Below are positions 43,152-55,509 of a stretch of DNA of 64,000 bases, piece by piece; position 1 is the stretch's first letter; each line of letters opens with the position of its first letter. The notes below the pieces were generated by a model. That model worked only from the letters and a program-made list of their open reading frames with translations, ran no database searches and was not told the origin of the DNA. Source of the DNA: Coriolopsis trogii (taxonomy: Eukaryota > Basidiomycota > Agaricomycetes > Polyporales > Polyporaceae); the NCBI GenBank assembly GCA_020543525.1, contig JAHYIO010000027.1:186001-250000 (forward strand). The letters run 5' to 3'. The translations under genes and the position numbers were made by a program.

Positions 43152-46151
43152 AGCCATCCGCGCGGGCGCACCCCCACACATGCGCATGTGGTCACTCGTG
43201 GACGCAGGTCACGCCCTGGTATGTGCGTCCTGGATCTAGCTAGGTCAGACCGTGATACTGGGAAGACGTGTGCTATCTGATCGGTCTGGGATCGCCGCCG
43301 CTGCTTGCCTCTCCTCGCGCGACGCCTGGTACGTTTGTACGTACGGAGTGGTCGAGGAAGGCGATGGACGCCTCTCGACGACCACTGGAAGCTGGCTACA
43401 GCGCGCAGCCCGACGTCGGTAAAGAAGAGGTCATCGAGAACGACAGTGAAGACGAAGGGCCGGACTCCGCCCGAGCCCGCCCGGTGCCGCGACTCCGCGG
43501 AATGGACTGCGCGCGAAGGGCTGCGTTTGGGGTCAGTGTACGTGTGGTCCTGGATTGATGTGGTCGCGAAGGTTGTGCATGATATGGCAGGGATCGCGTA
43601 GCGTAGCGGGAGCTGCTATCGCCGCTCAAAGGTGGAGCGTCGCGTCTTTGTCGAGATGTGTTCGCGCGCAGGTGAGGGTGCAAGCAACTCGATGGATCGT
43701 ACTTTGAACGCCAACCTTTGTCGTCTTGCCCCCCTCCTCCACTTTCCTGCCAACGTACCCCAGCCGCGACAGATGCGTGGCCGAGGCCTGATCCTGGTCC
43801 TCAAAATTGCACCGCACCCAGTGCACCCTCTCAGGCACCCTCGCGCCATGCAATCACAAGCCCCACGCGCACGACGCAAACACTCAACGGCTGCACTGGC
43901 ACATCTGGGATCAGTCGCCCTGGCTCAGGGGCCGACAGAGTATCGACGCGCCCTTCGTCTTCGCCATACGATCCTCTCTGCTGTCGGCGTACTGTACGCG
44001 CAACGCGTGCCTCGAACTGCATCATCGTGCACTGGCACCGGCACCACCGTCTACACCGGAGTTCCCAGGCTCATGGACGTGAACAGGCCCCAGCCGCCTG
44101 GCCCCTCGTCGGATGCTCGCTGCACCTCGAACGTCGAACAGCACCCAGCCTTGCTCCCTGCGCCTCTCCTCCACCGCCGACGCTGAATGTCGAAGGCAGC
44201 GCCAAGCGTCGGGAACTATCTCAGCTCCCACTGGGCACAAGCGGGACCTGAAGCTGACGTCGAAGTGGGAAGCCCTCGGTCAGCAACCGAGCACGCCTGA
44301 GTGCCCGAGTTCTCCATCCGGGATCTGACGCATCCGTAGCATCTCTAAAGGCCGCACCCCGTACCTTTTCCTTTGCATCGGCTCCAAGGGCACCTACCCC
44401 GACCGGCGCAAGTCGCGCACGCTGCGCCCCTCTCGATCTCTCGCCGTCGCAGGGCAGATACTCTATATGGCGACCCCAGCGCGCAGCCGGCCGCTTGCAG
44501 GCCCGGGATACCCACGACGGCGTCGGCCATCGTGTTGACGCACGGTCCAAAAAGGGCTCGAACCACGCCGAAAGCGGTCTGTGACCGTTCCAGGACGCGC
44601 GTGGGGGGGGCCCATCGGTCGGGGATCATGCTCCTGTAAGGGCACTCGGGCACTTGCCGGCCGGCTCCTGCGACCGGCGACTGTTCGTTACGCTTACTGG
44701 CGCGAACGCTTCGGCTTCGACTTTGGGCCTGAGCAGGTCGTCGACCCGGTGACGGCGTCTCGATGGTCCGCCCCGCGCGCGCGCTGGAGAGCGGAAGGCG
44801 CGTGGCTGACGTCGGGCGTGGTGCGGCGGCCATCAGGCGTACACACGTACGGACGTCGTCGGCTACTGTGCACTGGCGTTCGGTGCTCCCGCTGCTCGTC
44901 TTGCGCGCAGGGACGCGGTACGCATGACGCCATGCCACGCTGCGGATGTGCGGACGCGAAGTGTGCGCAGATAAACCGTGACGGCGGGAAAGTGGCCTTG
45001 CTGAGGAGCTGAGGGTGCGTTTGTCTGAGGGGTCGAGGGATCTGCGAAAGCCCGCCGGTATGTTCCTCGCCCGGGGTGCTGTCTTCGCCTGAGCTTTGAT
45101 AGAGCTGGCTGGCATGCAGGGAACGATGCCATCGCGTTGTCCCCAACTGCTCCCGACACAGGTTCACCCGCAGCTGTCAGGTGCGCTTCAGACCAAACCT
45201 GCAATGGTACTGCTCGCCCTGCAGCTCATGCGGGATTGACTTGCGGTATGAAGGCATTGACGTTGACCATGCATCATGCCCCGCGAGGCCTGTGATTACA
45301 GCGAAAAGCATGTGCTATCAGACGACGTTGTCCCGCCTCTTGTCGATCCTCGCAGATTGTGCGCTGCACCTACTGCTCGTGCCATCTAGACGATCTCAAT
45401 CTCAGTGTTCCCCCACAATTCCGCCCCCGAAGATCGGACCACCCACTTCACACCCGAATCGTTGTTCGTCGAAATCGAATGTCTTCCACCGCCTCCGCGT
45501 CTTCTTGCGGCAGAACGCCGTGCCCCCCCAGTTCATGCTATAATTGTACAACTCAGACTCTCAGACCCTCGGAGGCCCGCGCTGCACGACGGCCCCGCGC
45601 ACCACTGCGAGAACCCACGGCGGCGACAGTGCGCCTCTACTGCGTCTTCGTGACTTCGTCGACGTTGGCCTACCAGCTGCTGTACGATTCGGCGCCTTGC
45701 TCGCCTCGCAGGTCGCCGCTCTACGCCTATACCTCTCCTTCTATTCGATCGCACGACCATATACGCCTCTCATTAATCTGACCTGCCAATGCCCATGTCG
45801 TGGTCCCCTTCGATCCTGGCTCGTGTCATGGGCGCCCCGCGAGTGATTTTGCTGGCAGTAGACCGCCTCAGCGTTCGGGCTCTGATGACGATAACTCGAA
45901 GCTCGGGACGGAAAGGGTGGGTTCTGAAGGTGCGCACGGAGTACGTGTCCCATGGACATAGATCGCAATTGCGTTCAATCTCTCCTACAGCAGAGCCCCA
46001 GTGCGGTGCGCATCGTCATACAACATACCAATCCCATGTCCGGCCCGTCATGTGCCGCTCTAAGCCCGCCCCGGATGTTCGTCTCGCGAGATGAACACGT
46101 TCAATGACAAGGCGGTGATTTTGCGAGTCCCGATCGAGCAAACTAGCACCC

Positions 46152-46179
46152 CCAGCACCCAGCACCCAGCACCCAGCAC
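46152..46179. repeat. Heptamer tandem repeat (CCAGCAC)4
   Basis: Four exact copies of the 7-nt unit CCAGCAC in the gene-poor block, followed by diverged CCAACACCC. Not in any called gene. Confidence 0.9.
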
Positions 46180-46501
46180 CAACACCCAACGTTCGTCCGC
46201 TTCCCACTCTAGAAGAAGCAGCCCGCATTCCAGGCGAGACGCAAGACAAGCCTTCGGCACCTTTCCGCGAACCGAGCCGCGCGGAAGACGTCCGTTTTCC
46301 CCTTCCACACCGGCCTCGCGCCTTGAGCTTCCCGGGACCGCGATTGGGCCCTGCGAGTGCGTCATGGGAAACGGCAGGGCGCGGGGCGGGGGGACTCGGC
46401 CGCATGCGGTCGTCGACTTTGCTTTCCCCCCGGTCGACTGCCGTTCCCTTGCAAGACGCCAGACGGGAACGCGCGCACTCGCCTCTCTCGCCCGAGTAGC
46501 G

Positions 46502-46513
46502 ATCGACATCGAT
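46502..46513. repeat. Copy 4 of the recurrent 12-mer ATCGACATCGAT
   Basis: Exact copy in the gene-poor block, in the context AGCGATCGACATCGATGCGG. Confidence 0.6.
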
Positions 46514-48554
46514 GCGGGCCAGACGAGGAAGACGCGAGGCGCGAGGGCGAGGGCTAGGCGAGGAAGGCGGGAGCGGTTGGTTCCCCCCGCTATGACCGTG
46601 CGGGATTGCAAACCCCAGAGCCTGAGCTTGTTGGGTCGGGGGATGGACCCTGTGACCGGCGAGTGCGAAGGCTTAACTCCGCCCGACGCGCTGTAACGTC
46701 TCTCCTGCGCGAACGCACTGCACTGCCCTTTGCCCAGCGCTCACGTCCTTGAGTCCTGCGCATACCAATCTCTATGCCCGGGCCTCCGCAGGGTGCGTCC
46801 GTCCGCGCGACCGCTCGCATGCGCAGGCGGGGGGTCTTACCATGTATAGACCGACGCTACTCACCCTTGCTGGGACGCTCGACGCGGAGGGCAGACGCAT
46901 CCTGCCCATCCATCATCCACACACGCGCATGACTTACGAACCTCCGTCTGTTCACCCATCGGTTAGATCTCATACCGTTACTTACGGCGCACGCGTCCTC
47001 TGTCCAGACCATGCCCAGAATAAGTACGTACATCCGCCGCGCATCTCGCATTTCCTAAAGCATCACGAACGGGCCATGCATCCTTTCAGTTTCCGTTACT
47101 CTCTTGCCCTTCATGCAACATGATCAGCCCTGGTGTGCATACCGTGTCCTCGCCCGTTCCCCTTTACCGTTACCCGCCTTGGAAAGCCTCTTACTGGCAC
47201 GCTACCGTTACGTACTTGACGTTCGCTGGGCGGGCAATAAATCCACTGGCAGTGGCACAGCGTCAGCACCGGCCGGACGTCCTCCCCGAGAAGACGAGAA
47301 GGAGAACACGAGGCTCGAGCTTGGAGGCCTTGGGGGATGGGAATGTGTGGCAGCGGCGGCCGGTAACCTTATGTCTACCCGATCGCCTTCGAAGGTATGC
47401 CAGTATGACCGCCAATACGGTGTGCGAGTCCGTCGACTTGCGCACTTGCGCACCTATGGTCCTCAGATAGACGTCTGCACTGCTGGTATGGCACGTAGCT
47501 GGCCCCTACCTGTGGGTGAGCGACGAACCGCAGTAGGTGCGCGTCCGAGCTAGCATGGATGTAACGCTCGAGAGGCACAGGTTGAAGGCCACGAGGAGTC
47601 GGAAAAATTTTGACGTGCATAACGTACGGGGGACCCTCGGCGTCACCGTCCTTGTGTTTGTATTTCGATTACGGGTCGGAAAAGCGAGATGGGAATCGTA
47701 TGCACGAACACGCCCTTCTTCGCCTGGGACGCGTAGACTGCCAGACGCGATCGCCACGGTGGTGCAGCACCGTCATCCGGAGGAACGGCGTCTACGAATA
47801 TGAATATGTGTGTCCGCGTCGGAGCGCATCGCGTCTGAAGGTCCTCTCAGGATTTGAACGCACCGACGACCGATCGATCGTAGGAGACACGGGGGGCGTT
47901 CACAACTGGCGGCGCACCAGAACCGTCAGGAACCCGGGGCAGTACGAGAACAGGAACATACCCGTCGGACTACGAGTCCTCATGGTCGTCAGTGCGCTGC
48001 CCAACTCCGCCCATTCGCATTCGCATCGTTACGACGCGAGGCGGAGGCTATCTCGTTCGGAGTCTCACACAGCAGGGCAGCAGCGCTTCTCCTCGGCGAG
48101 CGTAGAGCCCCACGCTCGCCCCATACACTTAAGCTTCACGCTCCACGCACCATCCGTACGGACGCTCTGGCCCGCTGACCATCAGACCCGGGTACAGGTA
48201 CCCCACCGACCACCACCACCACATCCACCCCCCGACTTCCTGCGCGCCCTACCGCGTCCACTGCCGGTCCCGCCGCGCGCCCAGCCCGTGCCCACGCCCA
48301 AAGCTAAAGTGATGGTCACCGGGGCTTCCGCAGGAGCGAGCACGAGCTCTCTTCGCTCCTGCGCGCGACGTCGTGAGGGCCGGGCTCCGACTTTGAGAGC
48401 CTACCGAACAGCACGGAGAGGATCCGCAACGCAACGCGACGCGCGTTCGACCTTCCTGGGCTGGGAACGTCGTCGTCGTCGTCAGCGATGAGGGTCGAAG
48501 AGGGCCCTCCCCAATTGCAACGCTCACGAACCTTTCCGAAAGATGCCAGCCCCA

Positions 48555-48604
48555 CGCCTCGCGCCTCGCACCTCGCACCTCGAGGCTCGACGCTCGACGC
48601 TCGC
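48555..48604. repeat. Degenerate CTCG-based tandem repeat
   Basis: About 50 nt built from 7-nt words such as CGCCTCG, CACCTCG and CGCTCGA repeated with changes. Similar in style to the other short degenerate repeats of this block. Confidence 0.7.
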
Positions 48605-49050
48605 ATCTGGCACCTCGGGCCCCCAGTCCCCAGTCACTATCCCGCATCTGGAACAAGCGGACTGCTCTCGATGGCGGTGGAGCACACAGAGCGTGCAGCA
48701 GCCTCATATCCGCCCCGTCCACGCCAATCGGAGCACTGAACCGTGGCACGGGGAGCCTCTTCGACAGCCATAATGCACGAACGCGCGCTATGAAAAACGC
48801 AGATGAGACGCACCTCGCCCATGACGGTGGTCCCCCGCGCGTCCCCGCCGGTCCGTGTCGGACTGTCGGAGGACTCAAAGTCTACAGACTCCGATGGGAA
48901 CGTCGAGGGTCGCGATGAGAAGCACGCCGCACCACTCGCCGTTCGATCGGAAAGAGAGCTTGTTAGATGGGGCCTTTCTCAGGGGGCCATTTCCGCCCTC
49001 GAGGATAACCAAAGCACGAACGTGCGGCTGCTCGCTCGGCGGAAGGCTCG

Positions 49051-49070
49051 CTTGGCTTGGCTTGGCTTGG
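49051..49070. repeat. Pentamer tandem repeat (CTTGG)4
   Basis: Four exact copies of CTTGG in non-coding DNA near the right end of the gene-poor block. Confidence 0.9.
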
Positions 49071-49559
49071 CTTTGTGTCGGTGTGTCGCGACGCAAGAGC
49101 TCGGGATGGGGTTCTGGGAGAAGCGCAGAGTCAGCTAACCAGACCAAACAGAAACGGGACACATTCGATAAAGAAACGCACGAACCACGTCGTCAGGTGC
49201 CTCGTCTGGAAAACGTAGTAGTGGTTGGAAGCTGCGCGGCTTGAAGAGACTTGCAACGTTGAGCAAGCGTCTTGAGCCGAGTGGGATGTTGGTCAGCACG
49301 GCAGGCGGAGGATAGAGGAAGGCGTGAGTGAACGTCATAAATATCGTGGCTATGTACATTTTATAGCAGGAGGTCGTCACAAACCCACCGAAAGCAGAAC
49401 AGCAGGAAGCATGCGAGTTCTTGAAGGACCAAGGAAGAGAAGGGAGAGTAAGCGAGAGAGTAAGCGTACATACAGAGTACCGTACAGCGTGAGGAGCGTC
49501 GTAGCGTCTAGGAGAGCGTTATAAATACATAACGTTACGGGTATCACAGACACGAGCGA

Positions 49560-49870
49560 CTTCCAGGGGGGACGGGAAACGGGATCAAGAGGGAGATATA
49601 GATATATGGGAGGAAGATAGAGAGAAAGAGAGAGATATTAGGGGAGACAGTGATGGCTACATCCAACACGTGATGGGAGATGAGAGAGACGCAGATATGA
49701 AGAGGTGTAGGAACAGAGGGATAAGCAGGGAAAGCAGAGAACAACAGAGGAACAAGATATCGTATAATGACAAGAGACAAGCGAGACGGATTGAAGATCG
49801 TAAGAGAGCAAGCAAGAGGCAGCACCACAAACGCAAGCGAACCAACAATCAACATAGCCAACAACAGTAG
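49560..49870. repeat. Purine-rich (GA) tract
   Basis: Plus strand with long GA stretches (GGAAGATAGAGAGAAAGAGA and others). In the sense of the minus-strand gene ending at 50015 it is a CU-rich stretch starting about 150 nt after the stop codon, a placement similar to the tract at 36303-36740 behind the gene ending at 37021. Confidence 0.5.
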
Positions 49871-50014
49871 AGCGTCGACGACAGAGAAAAAAGCAAAGTG
49901 AGATCACCACCGTGGCGCGACCCGTCGCTGCACAGCAGCCGTCGCCCGAACCACAACTCACCACAACGTCGAGGAGACGGAGAAATAGGCGGAGAGGGGC
50001 AAAGCTCTCCCCGC

Positions 50015-52885
50015 TCATCGCCTCCAACCCCCAGGCGCACGCCCACCCACAGGCGTCGAAAGCGTCTCCCTCGCCTTCTGCGCCGTCACGAACATCGCCA
50101 TCGCCTCCTCGATGTTCGCGCCCCCGCCGCGTCCCCCAGTGCCCCTATCCAGCGTCTTCGACGCCAAGTCGAGCACGTCGTCCAAATCGTCCTCCTCGCT
50201 CTGCCACTGACCATGGCCATGACGACCGGGGCCGCCCTTCGAGTATGCTGCCGCCGGTCCCGCACCAAACCCTCCGTTCGGCGGGCCAAGACCAAAGCCT
50301 GACGGGCCCGCTCCCCAGCCAGAGCCAGAGCCAGAGCCTGGCATCCCGGGGGCAGCACCCCATCCCGAAGCACCAGCAGGAGGGCCGCCTCCCCAGCGCG
50401 CCCACTCGCCGCCCATGTTCATATCGGTTCCGAAGCGTCCGCCAGCGGCCAAACCAGGCGTCGGGGTAGCGTTGACACCCCGTCCCCTCGCAGGACTCGC
50501 AGTCCGCCCGCGCTCCTTCTGGGCCTGCCCACCGGTTCCCTCCCCGAACATGGCCCAAGGGGAGTTGCCAGCAAGGGACGCCAGGAGCCCGCCGAACGCA
50601 GCCCCGCCGCTGCCGCCACTCTCGTCTTCATCGTCCTCATCCTCGTCATCTTCCTCGTCCCCGTCTTCGCTGAGGCGGCCTCCTTCGTCTTCAGACGACG
50701 AGCCCGCGAACCACGCGACGTAGTCCTTGCCGGTCGGCTCCCGTGTCGGCGGCGGGCTGGGCGGTTCTGGAGACTCGGGCTCGGAGACCTGCGCAAGGCG
50801 GGACGGGCGTGTCGGCGCATACGGGTTCTTGCTGCCCGAGCGCGCCTTGGCCACCGGTGGGGCCCACATCCCGTTCGGCGGCGACGGCGGCTTCGTCTCG
50901 CTCGCCGGACCCCCCTTGGCCGCCTTTGCAGCCTGCATGGCCTCCCACGGAGACATGCCCTGCGCCGGGGTGTTGCGGCCGTTTGCGTTCGCATTGGCGT
51001 GGGCGTTGACGTTGACGGCCGGCGAAGGAGAGGGTACAGGGACGACTTTGGTGTTGATAGGCGCAGGAGAGGCAGGCCGCCCTGCAGGTGCCGCCGCCAA
51101 CTTCGCACCCCACCCAGACGCAGGCGAAGCAGCCTTCTTCTCCACGACCGCAGGCGCAACCTTGGCAGAAGGCGTCGCCGCGCGCGCAGTGGCTGGAGCT
51201 GCAGGAGTGGGCGTAGACCGTCCGTTGCTCGTCGCTTTGGTCTCAGCAGCCTTCTTGCCCTTCTTCTTGGCCGCCTTACCCTTGGGCAAGATCTCGATCA
51301 CCTCGTCCACGTCGGAATCAAGCTCAGGCTCGGGCGCGGGTTCGGGTTCCTGGACGGGCGAGACGCGGATGCTCTCTTCTGGGAACGCGCCAGGCAATCC
51401 GCCAGGCAGTTGCAGGGGCGCGGCCTTCGCCGCGGGCGCAGACGTCGTCGGGTTGGCACTTCCATCGCTGAAGCCACGCTTCTGCCGCTCCAGGTCGATG
51501 TGCGTGTTGCGAACGTCGACAATATCCCGTGCGATCTGCTCCATGTGCATCATGTGCGCGCGGATGATCCACTCGCGCTCGCTGGCAGGCATGGGCTTGC
51601 GCAGCTGCCGCGCGAGGTTCGCATCTTCGTCCGCGGCCTTGCGGTGGAACTGGCGGATGGAGTTCACGTATAGGTTATCGACGATTGTAATGAACTCTGC
51701 GTCAGATGCTGCTGCGCCATCGAGGGCAGGCATAGTCGCGAGGATCGGGACAGGGTACGCAAGCAACCCATGGCTAGGGCTCGCGGGCGCGGGAGGGGTG
51801 ATAGGTCGAGGTGCCTTCGCGGCGGCTTGTGGGGCGCGCGCGACAGGTGGCGAGGTCTGCAGAGGCGGCTGTGGCGCAGAGGGAGCTTTAGGCGATGTGC
51901 GAAGGTCTTCAATGATCGCACCGTTCTTCGCCGTCCAGCCAGAAGTCGCTTTCTGCGGCTGCTAGAGAGTGTATGTGAGAAAATGTCGGTGCTAGGTGTC
52001 AAGTATACGTACTGCGGGTTCCTCAGGAACCTCTGCAACAGTTGGCTGTCGGCCTAGGAGAGAGGTGGCCCACGAGCCCCAGGACTGTCCTGAGGACGAT
52101 TGTGTTTTTTGTTGAGCCGCGACAGGAGCGGATGGTTGCGGAGTGCGGCCATTGGGAGGATGCGAAGGTGGGGACGACTTGACAGCCGTGGTCCCGGGGG
52201 CGGCGGAGGCAGCATGGTGAGACAGCATGAACACACCAGGGTCCTCCTCTTCCTCCTCGAACGAGAGCACCTGCTCCACGGCAAACATCTCCTCGGGCGT
52301 CATGTCCATCCAGTCCTCCGAGACGAGTCCGGCCTTCTCGAGACGACTCTCCCACTCGACGCGCGCGGCCATGACAAACTCACGTCTCATCGTGTTCACG
52401 ATGCGCTCTCTGTTCTTCTCGAGCATGGGACCTTTGACGCGACTATTCTTTTCTGCAGTGGCGAGGAGCTGCTCGAGCTGGATCTCGACCTCTTGTTGGC
52501 GCTGGCGTACCCACGTCTCCTCGAACTCCATCCAGACTGCGCGCACTCGATCTGAACGGGTGATCACGCGCCTTTGCGAGGGACCTGGCTTTGCTGCTGG
52601 GATCGCAGACTTCATAGCAGAGAGATTGGGATTGGGCGCAGGGGTTCTCGATGGCGGTGCAGGGGGTCTTGGCGCCTGCGCGGGGGTCCTCGCTGGCTGT
52701 TGAGCGACCTTGGGCTGTGGGGGCGCATTCTGCGCGGCTTTGGGCGGGGGCGACACCCTGGAAGGCATCGCGCTGGCAGTGGCGGGAGTGGTCGCCGACG
52801 TGGAGGTGGATGTGGTCGGGGCGGTGGGTTTTGGGAGGGCAGGGGGTTTGAGGGCGGAGTTGGCACCCTTCCTCTTGCGGTTCAT
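50015..52885 (-). CDS. Low-complexity protein with a conserved helical core, 939 aa
   Basis: Two exons on the minus strand close in frame: 52885-52013 and 51961-50015. The N-terminus is basic (MNRKRKG) and then Pro/Ala-rich. Residues about 110-215 are helical and look folded: RVRAVWMEFEETWVRQRQQE, then EFVMAARVEWESRLEKAGL, then SEDWMDMTPEEMFAVEQVL. After a disordered stretch a second helical unit follows: FITIVDNLYVNSIRQFHRKA, then MPASEREWIIRAHMMHMEQI. The rest is disordered: an AKKKGKKA basic patch, Pro/Ala linkers, a strongly acidic run (EDDEDEDDEDES) and a Gly-rich segment with Trp-Gly and Gly-Pro repeats. It ends with helical DDLDDVLDLASKTLD and EEAMAMFVTAQKARE. The basic and acidic blocks suggest a nuclear protein, but no family is recognised. 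The 412-codon plus-strand frame inside it is an antisense artefact. Confidence 0.83.
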
Positions 52886-53748
52886 GTTGGGCTGAGCGAG
52901 AGCTGGAGTAGAACTGGCCTGAAGATGCGTTCCGCGGGTTTTGCAGATGCGAAAGCTGTGATTTCTGTCGACAACATAGAACGAGGTGGGTCAAATCGCG
53001 AAGAGAGAATGTGCGTGAGTCAAAAGCGTCCGCTTACTCCCTCGCGCCCGGCAAGCCCCGGCCCAAAAAGTCCGACAGTGCTTGCTTGATGCGGTATTGT
53101 CGGCTCGAGTACCTTTGTTCTCGTCGTGCGGATCGTCGAGCAGCCCGTTCCGTCTGCGCGGAGGTTGTGCGCTAGGTCATCGTCGTGGCGGGGGAGAGAG
53201 GAGGTGAGTTGGTCTTCCGGCGCTCTTGGTAGCTTTGCTGACCACTATCGCCCGACAGAGATGTGATTGTTGATCATACGAACACAAGATGGTGTTGTAT
53301 CTGGGCCAGCAGCAACGACTCCTCCGGTCGACCATAACGAGCGTTTGAACGCCAACCTGTTGAGTGGGAAAGTGCGACGGTGAACGTCCTCTTGCGCACG
53401 ACAAGTCGACCGATCAACGCCACACGATCGCGCAGGGCTATGCGCAGATCTATGGAGATTCAAATCCAAGCTCAAAGCTGCTACTCACCGCCTTGTTCGA
53501 TTGCGAGTGCAAGCATTGGGATCCCCAGCGACCCAAGCCTCGCAGCTCGCTGCGTCCGGCGACGTTGGGAGAGGCTGCCCCGACACTTGTAGCGCAACTG
53601 TCGTGCTCGCTGGTTCTATACCTTCCTCTCTCCGTGGGCTTAATGCCAAATAGGTGAGCATACAGACTTGTCTCATGATCACCTGGCATCGATCCTCATA
53701 CTCATCCCATGACCGTCTTGACACCTTCTGCAGGTCCAGATCGCACCA
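52886..53748. other. Intergenic, promoter side of the 50-52.9 kb gene
   Basis: No reading frame with support. Contains the upstream region of the minus-strand gene starting at 52885. Part of it may belong to the unresolved plus-strand gene that follows. Confidence 0.4.
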
Positions 53749-55193
53749 TGCTCGATAGCACACGCTCTCGTGATCCAGTCACTAATGCAGCATCGCCACC
53801 GTCTCTCAAACATTTGAGGTACACCTACTGGCGTGCCGACAGCTGTGTCATCACTACCAGGCTGCCGCCTTTGGCCGAGAGATACCGCTATGCCAGCTCT
53901 ATCGCGTTCTCGCTTGAGGCCTTCAGCAGGGTTCCTGCACGTGGCGTAGTGACTGAGGTGAGTGGAGGCATAAGTAATATGCCTGATGTTGCCCACCTCA
54001 TTGACGAGAACACACGCCAGTCCCGTCTCTCCGAGTGTCGACATCTTCGAAGACAGATATGGAAGCACTTGCGAGGTCCCTGCAAGGGCTGACGATGGAG
54101 GAGTGGTCGACGTTGCATTCGTCCTCCCACGACACGGTCTCCCGCTCTGTCTCCCCGTCGGCCTCCCCGGTAAGTAACACCACCTCCTGTCACATCTTCA
54201 CACACCTCTCCGCCATGCTGGATGGAGTCGTCAAGTCGTAAGACTGGCTGCGCTGCCATCGACAAATGCCAGTCGTCTCGAAGCGCTGGCATCCCATCGG
54301 TGGACGTTGAGCTCGTGTTTAACACTCCGTTCGAGTTAGTCACTTTACAGCCTCGTACATGGCGGTGCAGCGATCACTCTTGCTCTCATCCTGCATTCGG
54401 ACCGGATGGGAGGGTTCGATCCTTGTGGAGCTCAGCCGTTCGAGCTCGAAAGATATCTGACGGTTGGCCCGAAATTTCACAGGTAGCGCATGTCTACAGC
54501 GAGGTACTACCGTTGACTCCCCAGTAGTGCATGCGAACGAGGGTGACAGTCTATTCGGACTCGTAACCTCGCCATCCTGCCGCATTCATTCCCGTACGTC
54601 AAATGCGCGAGCGACAGCTCTTCGCCATTCGGCATATTCGCGATACGGAATTTAAGCCCATGGGACGTACAAGATGACCACGCCAGGATTTTCCGTGGCA
54701 GAGCGTCCCGAGGCCGCGCGCACATTGTCAAGCCAGGATTCTGAAGTTGTACATAGTCTCGAAAGTCGGGTGCTTGCGAGGCGTGTTGGGGTAGTACGGT
54801 ATATCGATATGTATATCCAGTGCCTAATAGCATTCTTATGACTACTTCGACATCACGCAGGATGGATGCGCGACTATGGGAGAGTCAAGCGAATCATGGA
54901 CGTGAGAGTAGCCACCCGACCTGCGCAAACGATGCATATGCGATGTACACAGACAGTGCTGGCCGCGAGTCCATAATGACCGCATATCGTCGGTCCATGT
55001 TTGCAGCAGTAATGTTGCAGGAATTATAAGTCTGTCACTCCGAGACAAACCTGAAAAGATTGAAGCGCGAAGGTTGGACGATGTATATCAGGTCATTACC
55101 ATCGGCCTTCGTTCGCGCTTCAACATGAAGCTGACGCTGGAAGCGCCCGGAGTTATGCTCTCGAAGCAATCGTTCTTCATCATGCACCCGTAA
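53749..55193 (+). CDS. Unresolved multi-exon gene candidate, function unknown
   Basis: Several open segments on the plus strand are bounded by canonical signals: a segment containing LAERYRYASSIAFSLEAFSR ends at a GTGAGT donor (53958), one beginning near 54021 ends at GTAAGT (54170), one with GGFDPCGAQPFELERYLTVG ends near 54482, and the last runs to a TAA at 55191-55193 with VITIGLRSRFNMKLTLEAPG. I could not join them in one frame with confidence, and no family is recognised. The last TAA also reads as a GTAAG donor, so the gene may go on. The opposite strand is open in parts. The interval could be a real gene, a decayed one, or chance. Confidence 0.25.
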
Positions 55194-55509
55194 GATGGAG
55201 TCGTCACTCGCCGTCAAACTAACGCGTAAAGGAGACAAGCCCGAAGGCGAGAGAAACTAGTATATTGCACGATGAGACTCCGTCAGAGTCGTAGATGGTT
55301 ACACTCGCAGTGTAGAGACAGATGATGAAACCGTAGAGCTAGAGAGAAAACATAGGAGATAAGTTCACGTGTATAAGGGTCAGAGTGGGATAATCATGAG
55401 GAAGATCAGGACTGCTATAGATACAATGTGGATGGCGACTTGGTCGGAAAGAACGTTGGGACAGGCCCCTGAGTTGGGGGTTCTCAGCAAGCTGGAGCAG
55501 CGAGGCCGA

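Larger units (their letters stand above)
39867..50014. other. 10-kb gene-poor block with structured repeats
   Basis: No reading frame in this block shows recognisable protein sequence. The longest frames (for example 41893-42576 minus, 42592-43239 plus, 44345-45115 minus, 47610-48491 plus) are Arg/Pro/Ser/Ala translations of GC-rich DNA and are open on both strands. The left end holds the promoter of the gene starting at 39866, and the right end the 3' flank of the gene ending at 50015. Inside are a perfect palindrome, an inverted repeat, several short tandem repeats, a C10 run (41792-41801) and two copies of ATCGACATCGAT. A long non-coding RNA cannot be excluded. Confidence 0.5.

Noticed and set aside
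47610..48491. 293-codon plus-strand frame in the gene-poor block
   Set aside because: Arg/Ser/Pro-rich with no folded-looking segment. The opposite strand is also open and no splice or start context stands out.
39867..50014. Transposon or retroelement in the gene-poor block
   Set aside because: I looked for reverse transcriptase, integrase or transposase motifs, long terminal repeats and target duplications and saw none. Only short dyads and tandem repeats are present.
50727..51965. 412-codon plus-strand frame
   Set aside because: Antisense of the minus-strand low-complexity gene (50015-52885), whose frame continues with a good splice junction and helical segments. The plus translation is Ala/Gly/Ser-rich without motif.
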